This document shows, in pieces, positions 17,794 to 27,315 of a stretch of 64,000 nucleotides of DNA. Origin of the DNA: Desulfovibrionaceae bacterium. Lineage in GTDB: Bacteria; Desulfobacterota; Desulfovibrionia; Desulfovibrionales; Desulfovibrionaceae. Where the stretch lies: assembly GCA_910575755.1 (NCBI GenBank), contig CAJTFO010000001.1, forward strand, positions 1 through 64,000, written 5' to 3'. Made by a program: the position numbers and the translations under genes. Within the stretch, counting starts at the first letter, position 1. Every line of letters starts with the position of its first letter. A model generated the notes under the pieces. It saw nothing but the letters and a program-made list of their open reading frames with translations, searched no databases and had not been told where the DNA came from.

Positions 17794-18105
17794 CTAGAAG
17801 ATGCCGGGCAGCTTGATGCCGCCGGAAATATTGTTCATTTCACGTTCCATGGTTTCGCGGGCAATGCGCCCGGCCTCATTGACCGCGGCCAGAATCAGAT
17901 CCTGCAACATTTCCACGTCGCCGCCCTCCAGGGCTTTGGGGTCGATGGTCAGCCTGCGCAGTTCCTGTTTGCCGGAAACCTCGGCCTTGACCATGCCGCC
18001 GCCGCTGGCCGCCTCATACGAGCGTTCGGCCATTTCCTGCTGGAGTTTGGTCAGTTTGCTCTGCATGACCTGCGCCTGACGCAGGATGTCGTTCATATTT
18101 CGCAT
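17794..18105 (-). CDS. ybaB: YbaB/EbfC-family nucleoid-associated protein
   Basis: Small dimeric DNA-binding protein that coats the nucleoid. The 103 residues begin MRNMNDILRQAQVMQSKLTKLQQEM, an N-terminal helix typical of the family, then a beta region with GGGMVKAEVSGKQELRRLTIDP, and end in a helix. The ATG at 18105 has AAGGAG 6 bases upstream. It lies 17 bases after dnaX and 6 before recR, the widespread conserved operon order. Confidence 0.95.
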   Translation of the reverse strand: MRNMNDILRQAQVMQSKLTKLQQEMAERSYEAASGGGMVKAEVSGKQELRRLTIDPKALEGGDVEMLQDLILAAVNEAGRIARETMEREMNNISGGIKLPGIF

Positions 18106-18122
18106 GTTCGTCTCCTTGGGAG

Positions 18123-19871
<1,749 letters not shown>

Positions 19872-19886
19872 GGGGGCCTGTTCTTC

Positions 19887-19928
19887 ATGCGCGACCGGAC
19901 GCGCGAGCTGCCGCATCCGGTCGCGCAT
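19887..19928 (-). promoter_or_regulatory. inverted repeat in the dnaX leader
   Basis: Two perfect 13-base arms (19887-19899 and 19916-19928) around a 16-base loop, ending only 15 bases before the dnaX start codon. In RNA this would form a stable GC-rich stem next to the ribosome-binding site. Equally, it could be a protein-binding palindrome in DNA. Confidence 0.6.
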
Positions 19929-20018
19929 AAAAGCCGGGGAACGGTTTTTGGGAGGGTGTTGCCTCTATAATGCTTTCAGGAAAGTCAACTCCTTCCAAAA
20001 ACAAAATTCACACGTTCT

Positions 20019-20552
20019 TTATTGAACCTTAGTGGGAAACCTGGCCCCATCCAGAGGCTTCAAGGCGCTCAACAGTTCATTGGCCTTTTGCATGTCTGTG
20101 CCTGTGATTATGGTAACAGTGCATTCCTTGCCATTGGAGCCAAATATGGCCAGCCCCTTCGCATTCGGATCTTTCTTGACCTTTGGTTGCATCTCCGCCG
20201 TGTAGAAGCCGTCCTTTTCCACCGGCTCAGTGGTGGTCATGCCGCCTTTGCGCATATTGGCTGTTGTCTGTTCCGCTATGGTTTTGGCGTCCATCTCGGC
20301 TTTCATGGCTGTTACAGCCACGGCCATCTTTTTGTCTGTCGAGGCAAAGACGGCGCTCACCGCGCCATTGGGCAGCGTCTTCGCCGGCTGCGGCATCATC
20401 CAGCCATCGGGAATGGTAATCTCAAAGTAGTCCGTTTTTACTTCCGTGCCTGCCTTTACCGCGCCAGTGGCCTTGCCTTTGGCTTCCGCCTGGATGATTG
20501 TTCCGGAAACAAACAATGCCGTCAGCATGAGCAAGGGAATAATCCTGCGCAT
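20019..20552 (-). CDS. secreted protein of unknown function, possibly DcrB/PsbP-like fold
   Basis: 177 residues with a clean Sec signal peptide (LLMLTALFVSGTIIQAEA, cleavage near residue 24). The mature part, DYFEITIPDGWMMPQPAKTL then AVSAVFASTDKKMAVAVTAMKA, looks like the DcrB/PsbP-type fold of small periplasmic proteins, but that is a guess from pattern alone. It is lysine-rich and less GC-rich than its neighbours. AGGAG lies 5 bases before the ATG. It stands alone between dnaX and ilvE, with no clue to role. Confidence 0.75.
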   Translation of the reverse strand: MRRIIPLLMLTALFVSGTIIQAEAKGKATGAVKAGTEVKTDYFEITIPDGWMMPQPAKTLPNGAVSAVFASTDKKMAVAVTAMKAEMDAKTIAEQTTANMRKGGMTTTEPVEKDGFYTAEMQPKVKKDPNAKGLAIFGSNGKECTVTIITGTDMQKANELLSALKPLDGARFPTKVQ

Positions 20553-20679
20553 AATCTCTCCTGCTGGTTAAGTATGGAAGGTCTTATTTGGCAAATGCCC
20601 GAGAGAAGCCATAGCGCGTCACGTCGCAACTTCTAACGCGAGCAGGCTCACATGGTCAGAACTCTCGTTTTTTGTCCAT

Positions 20680-21600
20680 TTATACAGTATAGCGATGCAG
20701 CCAGCCGGCGTACTTGGGGTTCTCGCCCCTGGCCGCCCTGAAAAATTCCTTCTGCAGGTGCTTGGCGACAGGGCCGGCATGGCCCGCACCGATCTGGCGG
20801 TGATCCAGCTCGCGTATGGGCGTAAGCTCCGCCGCCGTGCCGGTGAAGAAGGCTTCGTCGGCTATGTAGAACTCGTCACGGGTGAACTGCTGCTCTTCCA
20901 CAGTATAGCCCAGATCGCGGGCCAGCGCCACGATGGACTTGCGGGTGATGCCGCCCAGAATGGAGGTCAGGGGCGTGGTCTTGATGACGCCCTCGCGCAC
21001 GATGAAGATATTCTCGCCTGTGGCTTCGGACACAAAACCGCTGGTGTCCAGCATAACAGCTTCGTCGAAGCCTTCTTCCTTGGCCTCGATCTTGGCCAGG
21101 ATGGAATTGATGTAATTGCCAGAGGCCTTGGCCTTGGACATGCAGGTGTTCACATGGCTGCGCGCGAAGGTGCTGGTTTTGACGCGAATGCCTTTTTCCA
21201 GCGCGTCTGCGCCGAGATAGGCGCCCCAGGGCCAGACCGCGATGATGGTCTGCACGGGATTGTTGCCGGGGTAGACCCCCATTTCGCCATGGCCCACAAA
21301 GGAGAGCGGGCGGATATAGCCCTCGGCCAGCTTGTTGGCCGTGAGGGTTTCAATGCAGGCTTCAGCCAGTTGTTCGGCGCTGTAGGGCAGCTCCATGCGC
21401 AAAATCTTGGCGGAGTCAAGCATGCGCTTGCAGTGATCCTCCAGGCGGAATACGGCGGAAGCGCCATCGGCGCAGGCATAGGCCCGAATGCCTTCAAAAA
21501 TGGCGCTGCCGTAGTGCAGGGCGTGGGTGAGCACATGAACCTGAGCCTGATCCCAGGGAACCATTTTTCCGTCAAACCAGATAAACTTCATTGTCTGCAT
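20680..21600 (-). CDS. ilvE: branched-chain amino acid aminotransferase
   Basis: PLP enzyme for the last step of valine, leucine and isoleucine synthesis. The 306-residue fold-type IV enzyme shows HALHYGSAIFEGIRAY, the PLP lysine near K158 in KASGNYINSIL, DTSGFVSEATGENIFIV, and the phosphate-binding TSILGGITRKSI. The start at 21600 has GAGG 7 bases upstream; a second ATG lies three codons in. It is monocistronic. It complements ilvD at 38 kb in the same pathway. Confidence 0.95.
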   Translation of the reverse strand: MQTMKFIWFDGKMVPWDQAQVHVLTHALHYGSAIFEGIRAYACADGASAVFRLEDHCKRMLDSAKILRMELPYSAEQLAEACIETLTANKLAEGYIRPLSFVGHGEMGVYPGNNPVQTIIAVWPWGAYLGADALEKGIRVKTSTFARSHVNTCMSKAKASGNYINSILAKIEAKEEGFDEAVMLDTSGFVSEATGENIFIVREGVIKTTPLTSILGGITRKSIVALARDLGYTVEEQQFTRDEFYIADEAFFTGTAAELTPIRELDHRQIGAGHAGPVAKHLQKEFFRAARGENPKYAGWLHRYTV

Positions 21601-21935
21601 GGCTAACCTCGCAAAGAGCCGCTGTGTGGAGCGCTGTGCCCTGCCGGGCCGTCTGCCCGCGTGGCCGCGCAAGAGCAGAAATTTACTGAAAAGCGGCGCT
21701 CATGGCAAGCGCTGTGCAAAAAGGGCGCAGGGCTGACGCAGCTGAATCATTTTGTTATTGGCAGACAAGCCGGTAATGAATGCAAAGGGGCAAAGCGCCA
21801 CAGAGCATTTATCTGATGAAATCAGGCAAATGCTCTGTGGGCCGCGCAAACGGACAACAGAGCCGAATGGGCGGAAAAACCACGCTGCTTTTTCCGCGAA
21901 ATGACGGATCAGGTCAAGAAAGGCTTGGAAGGCGC
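21601..21935. other. gap between ilvE and the symporter gene
   Basis: No gene seen. The central and right part is repeat copy B (21798-21907). The left part should carry the ilvE promoter, but no site stands out. Confidence 0.55.
21798..21907 (+). repeat. AGAGC-family dispersed repeat, copy B
   Basis: The head hairpin has a perfect 13-bp stem (21798-21810 with 21828-21840) plus an inner CTGAT-GAA-ATCAG stem-loop. It is followed by a second hairpin (21871-21879 with 21889-21897) and the core TTTTTCCGCGAAATGACGG ending at 21907. The tail hairpin present in copies C and D is missing. It lies just past the symporter stop codon, with its tail toward that gene. Confidence 0.8.
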
Positions 21936-23141
21936 TCATGCGTTCTCCCCGCTTTCCGAATGCTGCATGGGTCCCAGTTCACCGTGGCGGTTGAAAATGC
22001 CCTCCAGCATGAGGGTCAGGGCGCCGTCCCCGGTCACGTTGCAGGCCGTGCCGAAGCTGTCCTGCAGGGCGAAAATGGCAATGAGCAGGGCCACGCCGGT
22101 CTGGTCAAAGCCCAGCACGCCGGTCACGATGCCCAGCGAGGCCACCACCGTGCCGCCGGGCACGCCGGGCGCGCCCACGGCGAAAATTCCCAGCAGCACG
22201 CAGAAAAGCGTCATGGCGCCCAGCGAGGGCAATGCGCCGTATAAAATCAGGCTGATGGTCATGACAAAGAAGGTTTCCGTGAGCACCGAACCACAGAGAT
22301 GCACCGTGGCCCCCAACGGCACCATAAATTCCACCATGGTCCGGCTGAGCACCGGCGAACGGCGCGCGCACTCCAGGGCCACGGGCAGCGTGGCGGCGCT
22401 GGACATGGTGCCCACGGCGGTAATATAGGCGGGCGTATAGTAGCGGAAAACCCGAGAAGGATTGCGGCCCGACAGAATGCCGCCAATGCCGTAGAGCACG
22501 GCCAGCCAGACGAAGTGACCGAAGATCGCCAGCGCAACCATGGTCACGAAAATGGGCAGATGCCTGGTCAGCGACCCTTCATAGGACAGTCCCATGAAGG
22601 AGAGGCCCACGAAAAAGGGCAAAATGGGAATCATCACCCGCGTCACCAGCCAGGTCATGACCCGTTCCAGTTCGGCAAAAATCCTGCCCAGCATTTCTGA
22701 TCTGGTCCAGGCAATGGCCACCCCGAGGAACAGCGCCGTGACCAGAGCGCTCATGACGCTGAACAGGGGCGGAATATCCAGACGGAAAACCATCTCCGGC
22801 AGCTTGCGCAGGTTTTCCGGCTCCGTGGCGATGGAAAGATACGGAATGATCAGGTAGCCCGAGGACATGGAAAACAGGGCCGCGCCCAGCGAAGATACAT
22901 AGGCCAGGCATACGGCCGCCATCAGGATTTTGCTGGCGTTCTGGCCCAGCCGCACAATGGCCGGGGTGATGAAGCCCACGATGATCAGCGGCACCAGGAA
23001 GAAGATGATCTGCCCGAAAATGTGCCGCAGCGAAACCACCACATCCATCACGGCCTCATTGGCCACAAAGCCCAGCAGCGCGCCGAGCACAAGCCCGGCC
23101 AACAGCTTGAGAATAAGCGAAACATCACCGATTTTGGCCAT
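21936..23141 (-). CDS. DAACS-family dicarboxylate/amino acid:cation symporter
   Basis: Sodium- or proton-coupled importer of dicarboxylates or acidic amino acids. The 401-residue protein has the family's alternating helices and two re-entrant hairpins: a serine-containing tip in TMSSAATLPVALECA and the second tip in VGAPGVPGGTVVASL. The substrate-binding helix is NVTGDGALTLML, where the family usually has NVTGDA or NMDGTA. GGAGG is 6 bases before the ATG at 23141. No regulator is adjacent, so the substrate is uncertain. Confidence 0.9.
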   Translation of the reverse strand: MAKIGDVSLILKLLAGLVLGALLGFVANEAVMDVVVSLRHIFGQIIFFLVPLIIVGFITPAIVRLGQNASKILMAAVCLAYVSSLGAALFSMSSGYLIIPYLSIATEPENLRKLPEMVFRLDIPPLFSVMSALVTALFLGVAIAWTRSEMLGRIFAELERVMTWLVTRVMIPILPFFVGLSFMGLSYEGSLTRHLPIFVTMVALAIFGHFVWLAVLYGIGGILSGRNPSRVFRYYTPAYITAVGTMSSAATLPVALECARRSPVLSRTMVEFMVPLGATVHLCGSVLTETFFVMTISLILYGALPSLGAMTLFCVLLGIFAVGAPGVPGGTVVASLGIVTGVLGFDQTGVALLIAIFALQDSFGTACNVTGDGALTLMLEGIFNRHGELGPMQHSESGENA

Positions 23142-23340
23142 CCTGATCCTCCGCAACGTTTAAAAATGAGGCGGTGTCTCGTGTCTGACTGCACAAGTAG
23201 ACACTGCAAACGGTACAGCAAGGCCCGGCACTTTCAAGGCCGCCTGACCTTCCGTATACGCCAGGGGGAGCCTGATCCGCAACAGTCAAAAATCTATATG
23301 CGAAAAGAAAAGCCTGCGGAGGGCCAGGGCGCGGACGCGC

Positions 23341-24234
23341 TTACTCCAGAATATAGCGCATGGGATTCACCGGCACGCCGTTGAGCCGCACCTCATAATG
23401 CAGATGCGGGCCAGTGGTGCGGCCTGTCATGCCGATATAGCCGATGATCTCTCCGCGCTTGACCCATTGCCCCGGCTGCACCACCCAGCGCTGCATATGC
23501 CCGTACTTGGTGACAATGCCGCCGCCGTGGTTGATTTCCACGCTGTTGCCGTAGGCCCCGTCGCGCGCGGCCATGGTCACCGTGCCCTGGGCCGGGGCCA
23601 CAATGGGCGTGCCCATGCGATTGCTGATGTCCAGCCCCTTGTGGAACTGGGCGCTTCCGCCGCCAAAAGGCGAAGACCGTCCCCCAAAACTGGAGGACAA
23701 GAAACCCACCACCGGCCAGATGGACGGCATGGAGGCCAGGGCGTCGCGATTTTCGCGCAGGGCGCGCAACAGATCCTGCTGGCGCACTTCCTCCAGACGC
23801 ACGGATTCGGAAAGTCGGGAGAGAAAATTCTGCATCTTGCGCGCGGCCAGCTCCTGCCGGTGCAGGGGCAGATAGGCGCGTGAGAAGTCGCCGGGCGAGC
23901 CGCCCACGTCGGCGGGCTCCTTTTCCATGTTCATCATCAGGCGCAGCTTGGAATCGAAGCGCTGCACACGCTGCAAGTCCTGGCTGACCGCGGTGACGCG
24001 TCCGGCGAGATTGACAATCTGGCGACGCTGCTCCTCAATGACCCGCTGGGCGTTGTCCAGATTCTCATCCATATGGCGCGCCTGGAGCCAGGCCCGCCAG
24101 AGCCAGACATTGCAGGCGATGAGGGCAAGAACCAGAAGGCAGGCCGTAAAGCCGAACCAGCCGCGCATCCGCAGGTTACGGCTGCCGCTGCTGCCTTCCT
24201 TGAAAATGACGATATGATATTTGCCGAACAGCAT
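23341..24234 (-). CDS. M23-family zinc peptidase (LytM/NlpD-like), membrane-anchored
   Basis: Predicted peptidoglycan endopeptidase, or activator of one. The 297-residue protein has a short cytoplasmic start, one transmembrane helix (about 26-46), a coiled-coil region (about 50-165), and a C-terminal M23 domain. The zinc motifs are HKGLDIS (His and Asp) and HLHYEVR, with HGGGIVTKYGHM between them. These residues are intact, so it is probably active. The ribosome-binding site is weak; the ATG at 24234 was chosen by length and domain layout. Confidence 0.9.
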   Translation of the reverse strand: MLFGKYHIVIFKEGSSGSRNLRMRGWFGFTACLLVLALIACNVWLWRAWLQARHMDENLDNAQRVIEEQRRQIVNLAGRVTAVSQDLQRVQRFDSKLRLMMNMEKEPADVGGSPGDFSRAYLPLHRQELAARKMQNFLSRLSESVRLEEVRQQDLLRALRENRDALASMPSIWPVVGFLSSSFGGRSSPFGGGSAQFHKGLDISNRMGTPIVAPAQGTVTMAARDGAYGNSVEINHGGGIVTKYGHMQRWVVQPGQWVKRGEIIGYIGMTGRTTGPHLHYEVRLNGVPVNPMRYILE

Positions 24235-24586
24235 GGCGAGGCAGTTTAGATTGCGCCCCGCCCTCTGTCAATGTGACGCATGCGGCCCCAGCAATTCTGA
24301 TTATGACGGAATCGGGCAAGTTTTTTAAGGGCAACCCTCTCCGAAAGACGCACTTCACCGTCAATGGGAATCTGAACTGAAGGCAATTTCTTGCCTGAAA
24401 ATCCCATAATCAGACTTGCTGATGCGACCCCGCCGGGCTGAAGCATGAATGAGATCAAAAAATATCTTTAATTAATGTAATATATTGATTATCTTGTCCC
24501 AAGAGGATTGCCAATGCCAGGCATCATTTCCATTTCGATATTGAGGTTTTTTGCGGAGCTGAATGACCCAGGGCAAACGGCGGCGG
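24235..24586. other. gap upstream of the M23 peptidase gene
   Basis: No convincing gene. 24440-24560 is strongly AT-rich and is the likely promoter region. A large inverted repeat occupies 24289-24421. Short frames here lack ribosome-binding sites. Confidence 0.55.
24289..24421. repeat. 133-base element with terminal inverted repeats
   Basis: Arms 24289-24305 and 24405-24421 match at 16 of 17 positions as inverted repeats and enclose 99 bases. Inside is a nested pair GGCAAG/CTTGCC. One internal stretch (AGAGGGTTGCCCTTAAAAAA on the minus strand) loosely resembles the head of the AGAGC repeat family. Confidence 0.55.
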
Positions 24587-25603
24587 TCAGGCTGTCGCTT
24601 CCGGCTGGGGTCTGGGGCGGGGTTTGCGGGTTTCCAGACGCTGGCGCACAAAGTCCGCGGGCTTGACGCCCGCGGGCACGGCGCTGAGCGGAAATTCCGC
24701 GCGGGCCAGGCCGCGGTGGCCTCCGGCAGTTCCTACATCATGAAAACAGCCATCGGCCAGGCGGCCGATATGGCGACCACCGTCGCCGCGAAAGATGACG
24801 ATGACGGTTTTATCCACCACGCCGCTCACGGCTATCCACCTGAGCCCGTGCACCTTGGTGAAAAAGTCGGCCACGGCCACCAGCAGATCGGCGCTGTCGA
24901 CCTCGCCCAGGGCCGCGTGCGCCCCGCCGCCCCGGCAATCGGCAAGGGAGCGGAAGGCGCGCGAGAAGAGCGGCAGCCATGCGCGCAGATATTCGCTGCG
25001 GCTGATGCGGCGCAAAAGCCCTGTATCCGCATGGCGGAAAAGCCACTGATACGCGCGCAGATCCTCTTCACTGCCGGAACGCTCAAAGCTCGCGGTATCC
25101 GTGCGAATGCCGTAGAGCAGCGCGGTGGCCAGAAGCGGGGCGGGCCGCACGCGCAGGGCCTGAAGCAGGCGGGTCAGTATGCTGCTGGCCGCGCCCACGT
25201 CGGCGCGGATGTGGCAGAATGCCCCTTCGGTGAGGGATGCCGCCAGATCCGTGGGCGGATGGTGGTCAATGACGCAGCCAAAGCGCAGGGGCGCAAAAGC
25301 CTGACTGTGCGCGGGCTGGGAATCCACCATGGCGAAATGGTCGTAGGAGGCCGCCTTTTCCGGCTGCCAGAGCCTGGCCGGGATGCGCAGATAACGGATC
25401 ATGGCCAGATTGTCCGGCCGGGTCACTTCGTTGATGCGCATGATGTCCACGCTGCGCACCTTGTGCAGCATGAGCCGCTTGAGCGCCACAGCCGAAGCCA
25501 AGGCGTCCGGATCGGCATTGATCATGACGCACCAGCGGTCATCCTTGCCCAGGTTCTGCCGCCATTGCTTGAACCCGGCGATATATTCGGCATTGCCCGG
25601 CAT
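24587..25603 (-). CDS. DHH-family phosphoesterase (nanoRNase/pAp phosphatase-like)
   Basis: Predicted Mn-dependent phosphoesterase of the DHH/DHHA1 type, related to NrnA, which degrades short RNAs and dephosphorylates pAp. Metal motifs are visible: NADPDALASA (D31 and D33), VDSQP near 94, DHH at 113-115, and YGIRTDTASF. The C-terminal DHHA1 motif GGH is present near residue 295 (GTAGGHRGLARAEFP). pAp arises in assimilatory sulfur metabolism, but the substrate here is not proven. The ATG has AAGGAGG close upstream. It is the last gene of the leftward M16-sulfotransferase-CbiR cluster, 34 bases after it. Confidence 0.85.
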   Translation of the reverse strand: MPGNAEYIAGFKQWRQNLGKDDRWCVMINADPDALASAVALKRLMLHKVRSVDIMRINEVTRPDNLAMIRYLRIPARLWQPEKAASYDHFAMVDSQPAHSQAFAPLRFGCVIDHHPPTDLAASLTEGAFCHIRADVGAASSILTRLLQALRVRPAPLLATALLYGIRTDTASFERSGSEEDLRAYQWLFRHADTGLLRRISRSEYLRAWLPLFSRAFRSLADCRGGGAHAALGEVDSADLLVAVADFFTKVHGLRWIAVSGVVDKTVIVIFRGDGGRHIGRLADGCFHDVGTAGGHRGLARAEFPLSAVPAGVKPADFVRQRLETRKPRPRPQPEATA

Positions 25604-25637
25604 GACCCCTCCTTCTCCCTTGCCCCGTCGGGGCGGC

Positions 25638-26432
25638 TTAGATCTGTACGGCCGCCGCGCGAGCCAACGCCGCCAGCACCGGCAGCGAAGCCGCCACGCC
25701 CGGCCAGTGAAACACTTCCGCCAGATGCACGGCGGAAGGCGGCAGCCGGGCCATGATGGCGGTTGCCGTGCGACGTTGGGGCGGGGTGAGCCGTGTCAGC
25801 GCAAGGTGCTCATCCCGCCTGCCGGGGGCGCTCCAGTGAATCAGGGCCGCTTTTTCCGGCAGCCCGGAATCCAGAAGCCGGTTCTGAGCGTAGCCCAGGA
25901 GATGCCCCACGTCCAGACAGAGCCCCAGGCCATGATCGGATAAAAAGTCCGCGCCCAGCTCCAGCACGTCGCAGGAATCTATATTTTCCAGCAGCAGGGG
26001 CACAGCGCTGCGCGCCTGCCAGCGGGAGGCGAAGGCGCGCAGCAGGGCGCGTTTGCGGGGCGGGGAACCCGCGGGCGGATGCAGCACGGCCAGCCCCGGC
26101 CTCAGGCGGGCCGCTCTGGCGCAGACCGCCAGGGCCAGATCAGCCGCGGCCCGTGCTGTGGTTTCCGCCGCAGCGCCCTTGCCGGACGGCCAGGGCAGAT
26201 CCACGGGCAAATGGACGTGGCAGCGCAAGGGCAGGCCAGCCAGATCCGGCGCAATGTCTTTTTCGTCATAGGCCAGACAGGCCTGGGCCTCGAAAAAGCA
26301 GAGGGCCGTTTCATCCACTTTGCCGCCGAGAAAGCGCATGTTTTCGGCCACCGTGCCGGGCAGCACAAAGGATGGCGCGGCCAGACGACCTGCCAGGGGA
26401 TGGCGGGCCGTTTCACTGGCCGGGGCGTTCAT
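25638..26432 (-). CDS. TIM-barrel protein, probably CbiR-type cobamide-remodelling phosphodiesterase
   Basis: 264 residues with the look of the AP-endonuclease-2/sugar isomerase TIM-barrel fold: FVLPGTVAENMRFLGGKVDE, then CHVHLPVDLPW, LLLENIDSCD, and LCLDVGHLLGYAQNR, with conserved His, Glu and Asp at strand ends as in metal-dependent barrels. The pattern recalls CbiR, which cleaves the nucleotide loop of cobamides so that the lower ligand can be changed; a sugar-phosphate isomerase cannot be excluded. Its ATG overlaps the sulfotransferase stop (ATGA), so the two are translationally coupled. cobB, another corrinoid gene, is 20 kb away. Confidence 0.58.
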   Translation of the reverse strand: MNAPASETARHPLAGRLAAPSFVLPGTVAENMRFLGGKVDETALCFFEAQACLAYDEKDIAPDLAGLPLRCHVHLPVDLPWPSGKGAAAETTARAAADLALAVCARAARLRPGLAVLHPPAGSPPRKRALLRAFASRWQARSAVPLLLENIDSCDVLELGADFLSDHGLGLCLDVGHLLGYAQNRLLDSGLPEKAALIHWSAPGRRDEHLALTRLTPPQRRTATAIMARLPPSAVHLAEVFHWPGVAASLPVLAALARAAAVQI

Positions 26433-27307
26433 GGGCGAACCCCGGACGGGAGCAGGCGCGGCATGGCCGCAGCTTCGCGCCGCAGGCTCGCAGTCAGGCG
26501 GGCCAGACGCGCGCTGTCCAGCCGCCGCCCGTCCGCCTCATCCGCCGCCGGGCGCAGGGCCGCGTACAGACGCGCGGCCAGGGCCGCCCAGGGGGCGTCT
26601 GGCTTTTCTGCGCCGTTCTCAGCGTCCGCCGGCTCATGGTGGCGCAGTTTCCGATCCAGAAAATCGTTGGCGAACACAGCCAGTTCCGCCGCGTCCACCG
26701 GCAGATCAAGAAAGTGCCCCAGGCGGCGCAACTGGCGGCCCGGTTCGTTCAGCAAAAGGTCATAGTCCGCCAGCAGACGCGGCAGGCCCGCGCTGTATTC
26801 CAGAATGTCCAGCATATGCGCAAGCCAGAGCATGTGGCCGCGTTCAGAGTTCAGACGGTCCCGCTGCCGGAGGGAATGCGCCACGCTTTGCGGATGGCGC
26901 AGGCTGATCACGCAGTGCGCGCGCAGGCCTGAGGCGGCCAGCACAGGCCGCCAGAAGGGCAGCAGGCGGCTCATGCGCGGGTCTTTAAGCCCCAGCGCCG
27001 CCTGGCCGGCACTTTTTTCACGCAGCAGTTCCAGGGCCGCCACGCCGGCGGAACCGGCGGCCAGAGCATGCAGGGCCCTGGCATCCGGCGTTTCCGGGCT
27101 TTGCCAGCTCAGATTCAGCCGGGCCAGCAGGGCCCTGTTGAAGGCGTACAGCCCGGCGTCCTCGAAAAAGCCCTTGGGATTGCAGGGGTGCGCGGGCAAC
27201 AGGTCATTGCCCAGCGAAACCCCCAGAACCCGCAAGGCCCTGGCCAGAGCGCTGGTGCCGCTGCGGTGCATGCCCAGCACCAGTACAAGACGACCGGGGG
27301 CGTTCAT
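26429..27307 (-). CDS. sulfotransferase-family protein
   Basis: Predicted PAPS-dependent sulfotransferase of 292 residues. The 5'-phosphosulfate-binding loop is LVLGMHRSGTSALARAL near the N-terminus. A second family motif (the 3'-phosphate-binding strand and helix) is visible in HCVISLRHPQSVAHSLRQRD, with DYDLLLNEPGRQLRRLGHFL later. The acceptor (glycan, lipid or protein) is unknown. The start at 27307 gives the loop close to the N-terminus and has AGGA upstream; a longer upstream frame is antisense noise. It lies 8 bases after the M16 peptidase gene and overlaps the next gene by 4 bases. Confidence 0.83.
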   Translation of the reverse strand: MNAPGRLVLVLGMHRSGTSALARALRVLGVSLGNDLLPAHPCNPKGFFEDAGLYAFNRALLARLNLSWQSPETPDARALHALAAGSAGVAALELLREKSAGQAALGLKDPRMSRLLPFWRPVLAASGLRAHCVISLRHPQSVAHSLRQRDRLNSERGHMLWLAHMLDILEYSAGLPRLLADYDLLLNEPGRQLRRLGHFLDLPVDAAELAVFANDFLDRKLRHHEPADAENGAEKPDAPWAALAARLYAALRPAADEADGRRLDSARLARLTASLRREAAAMPRLLPSGVRP

Positions 27308-27315
27308 GCTTTTTC

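Noticed and set aside
24246..24458. Small leftward frame upstream of the M23 gene
   Set aside because: It lies within the inverted-repeat element and has no start signal; likely chance.
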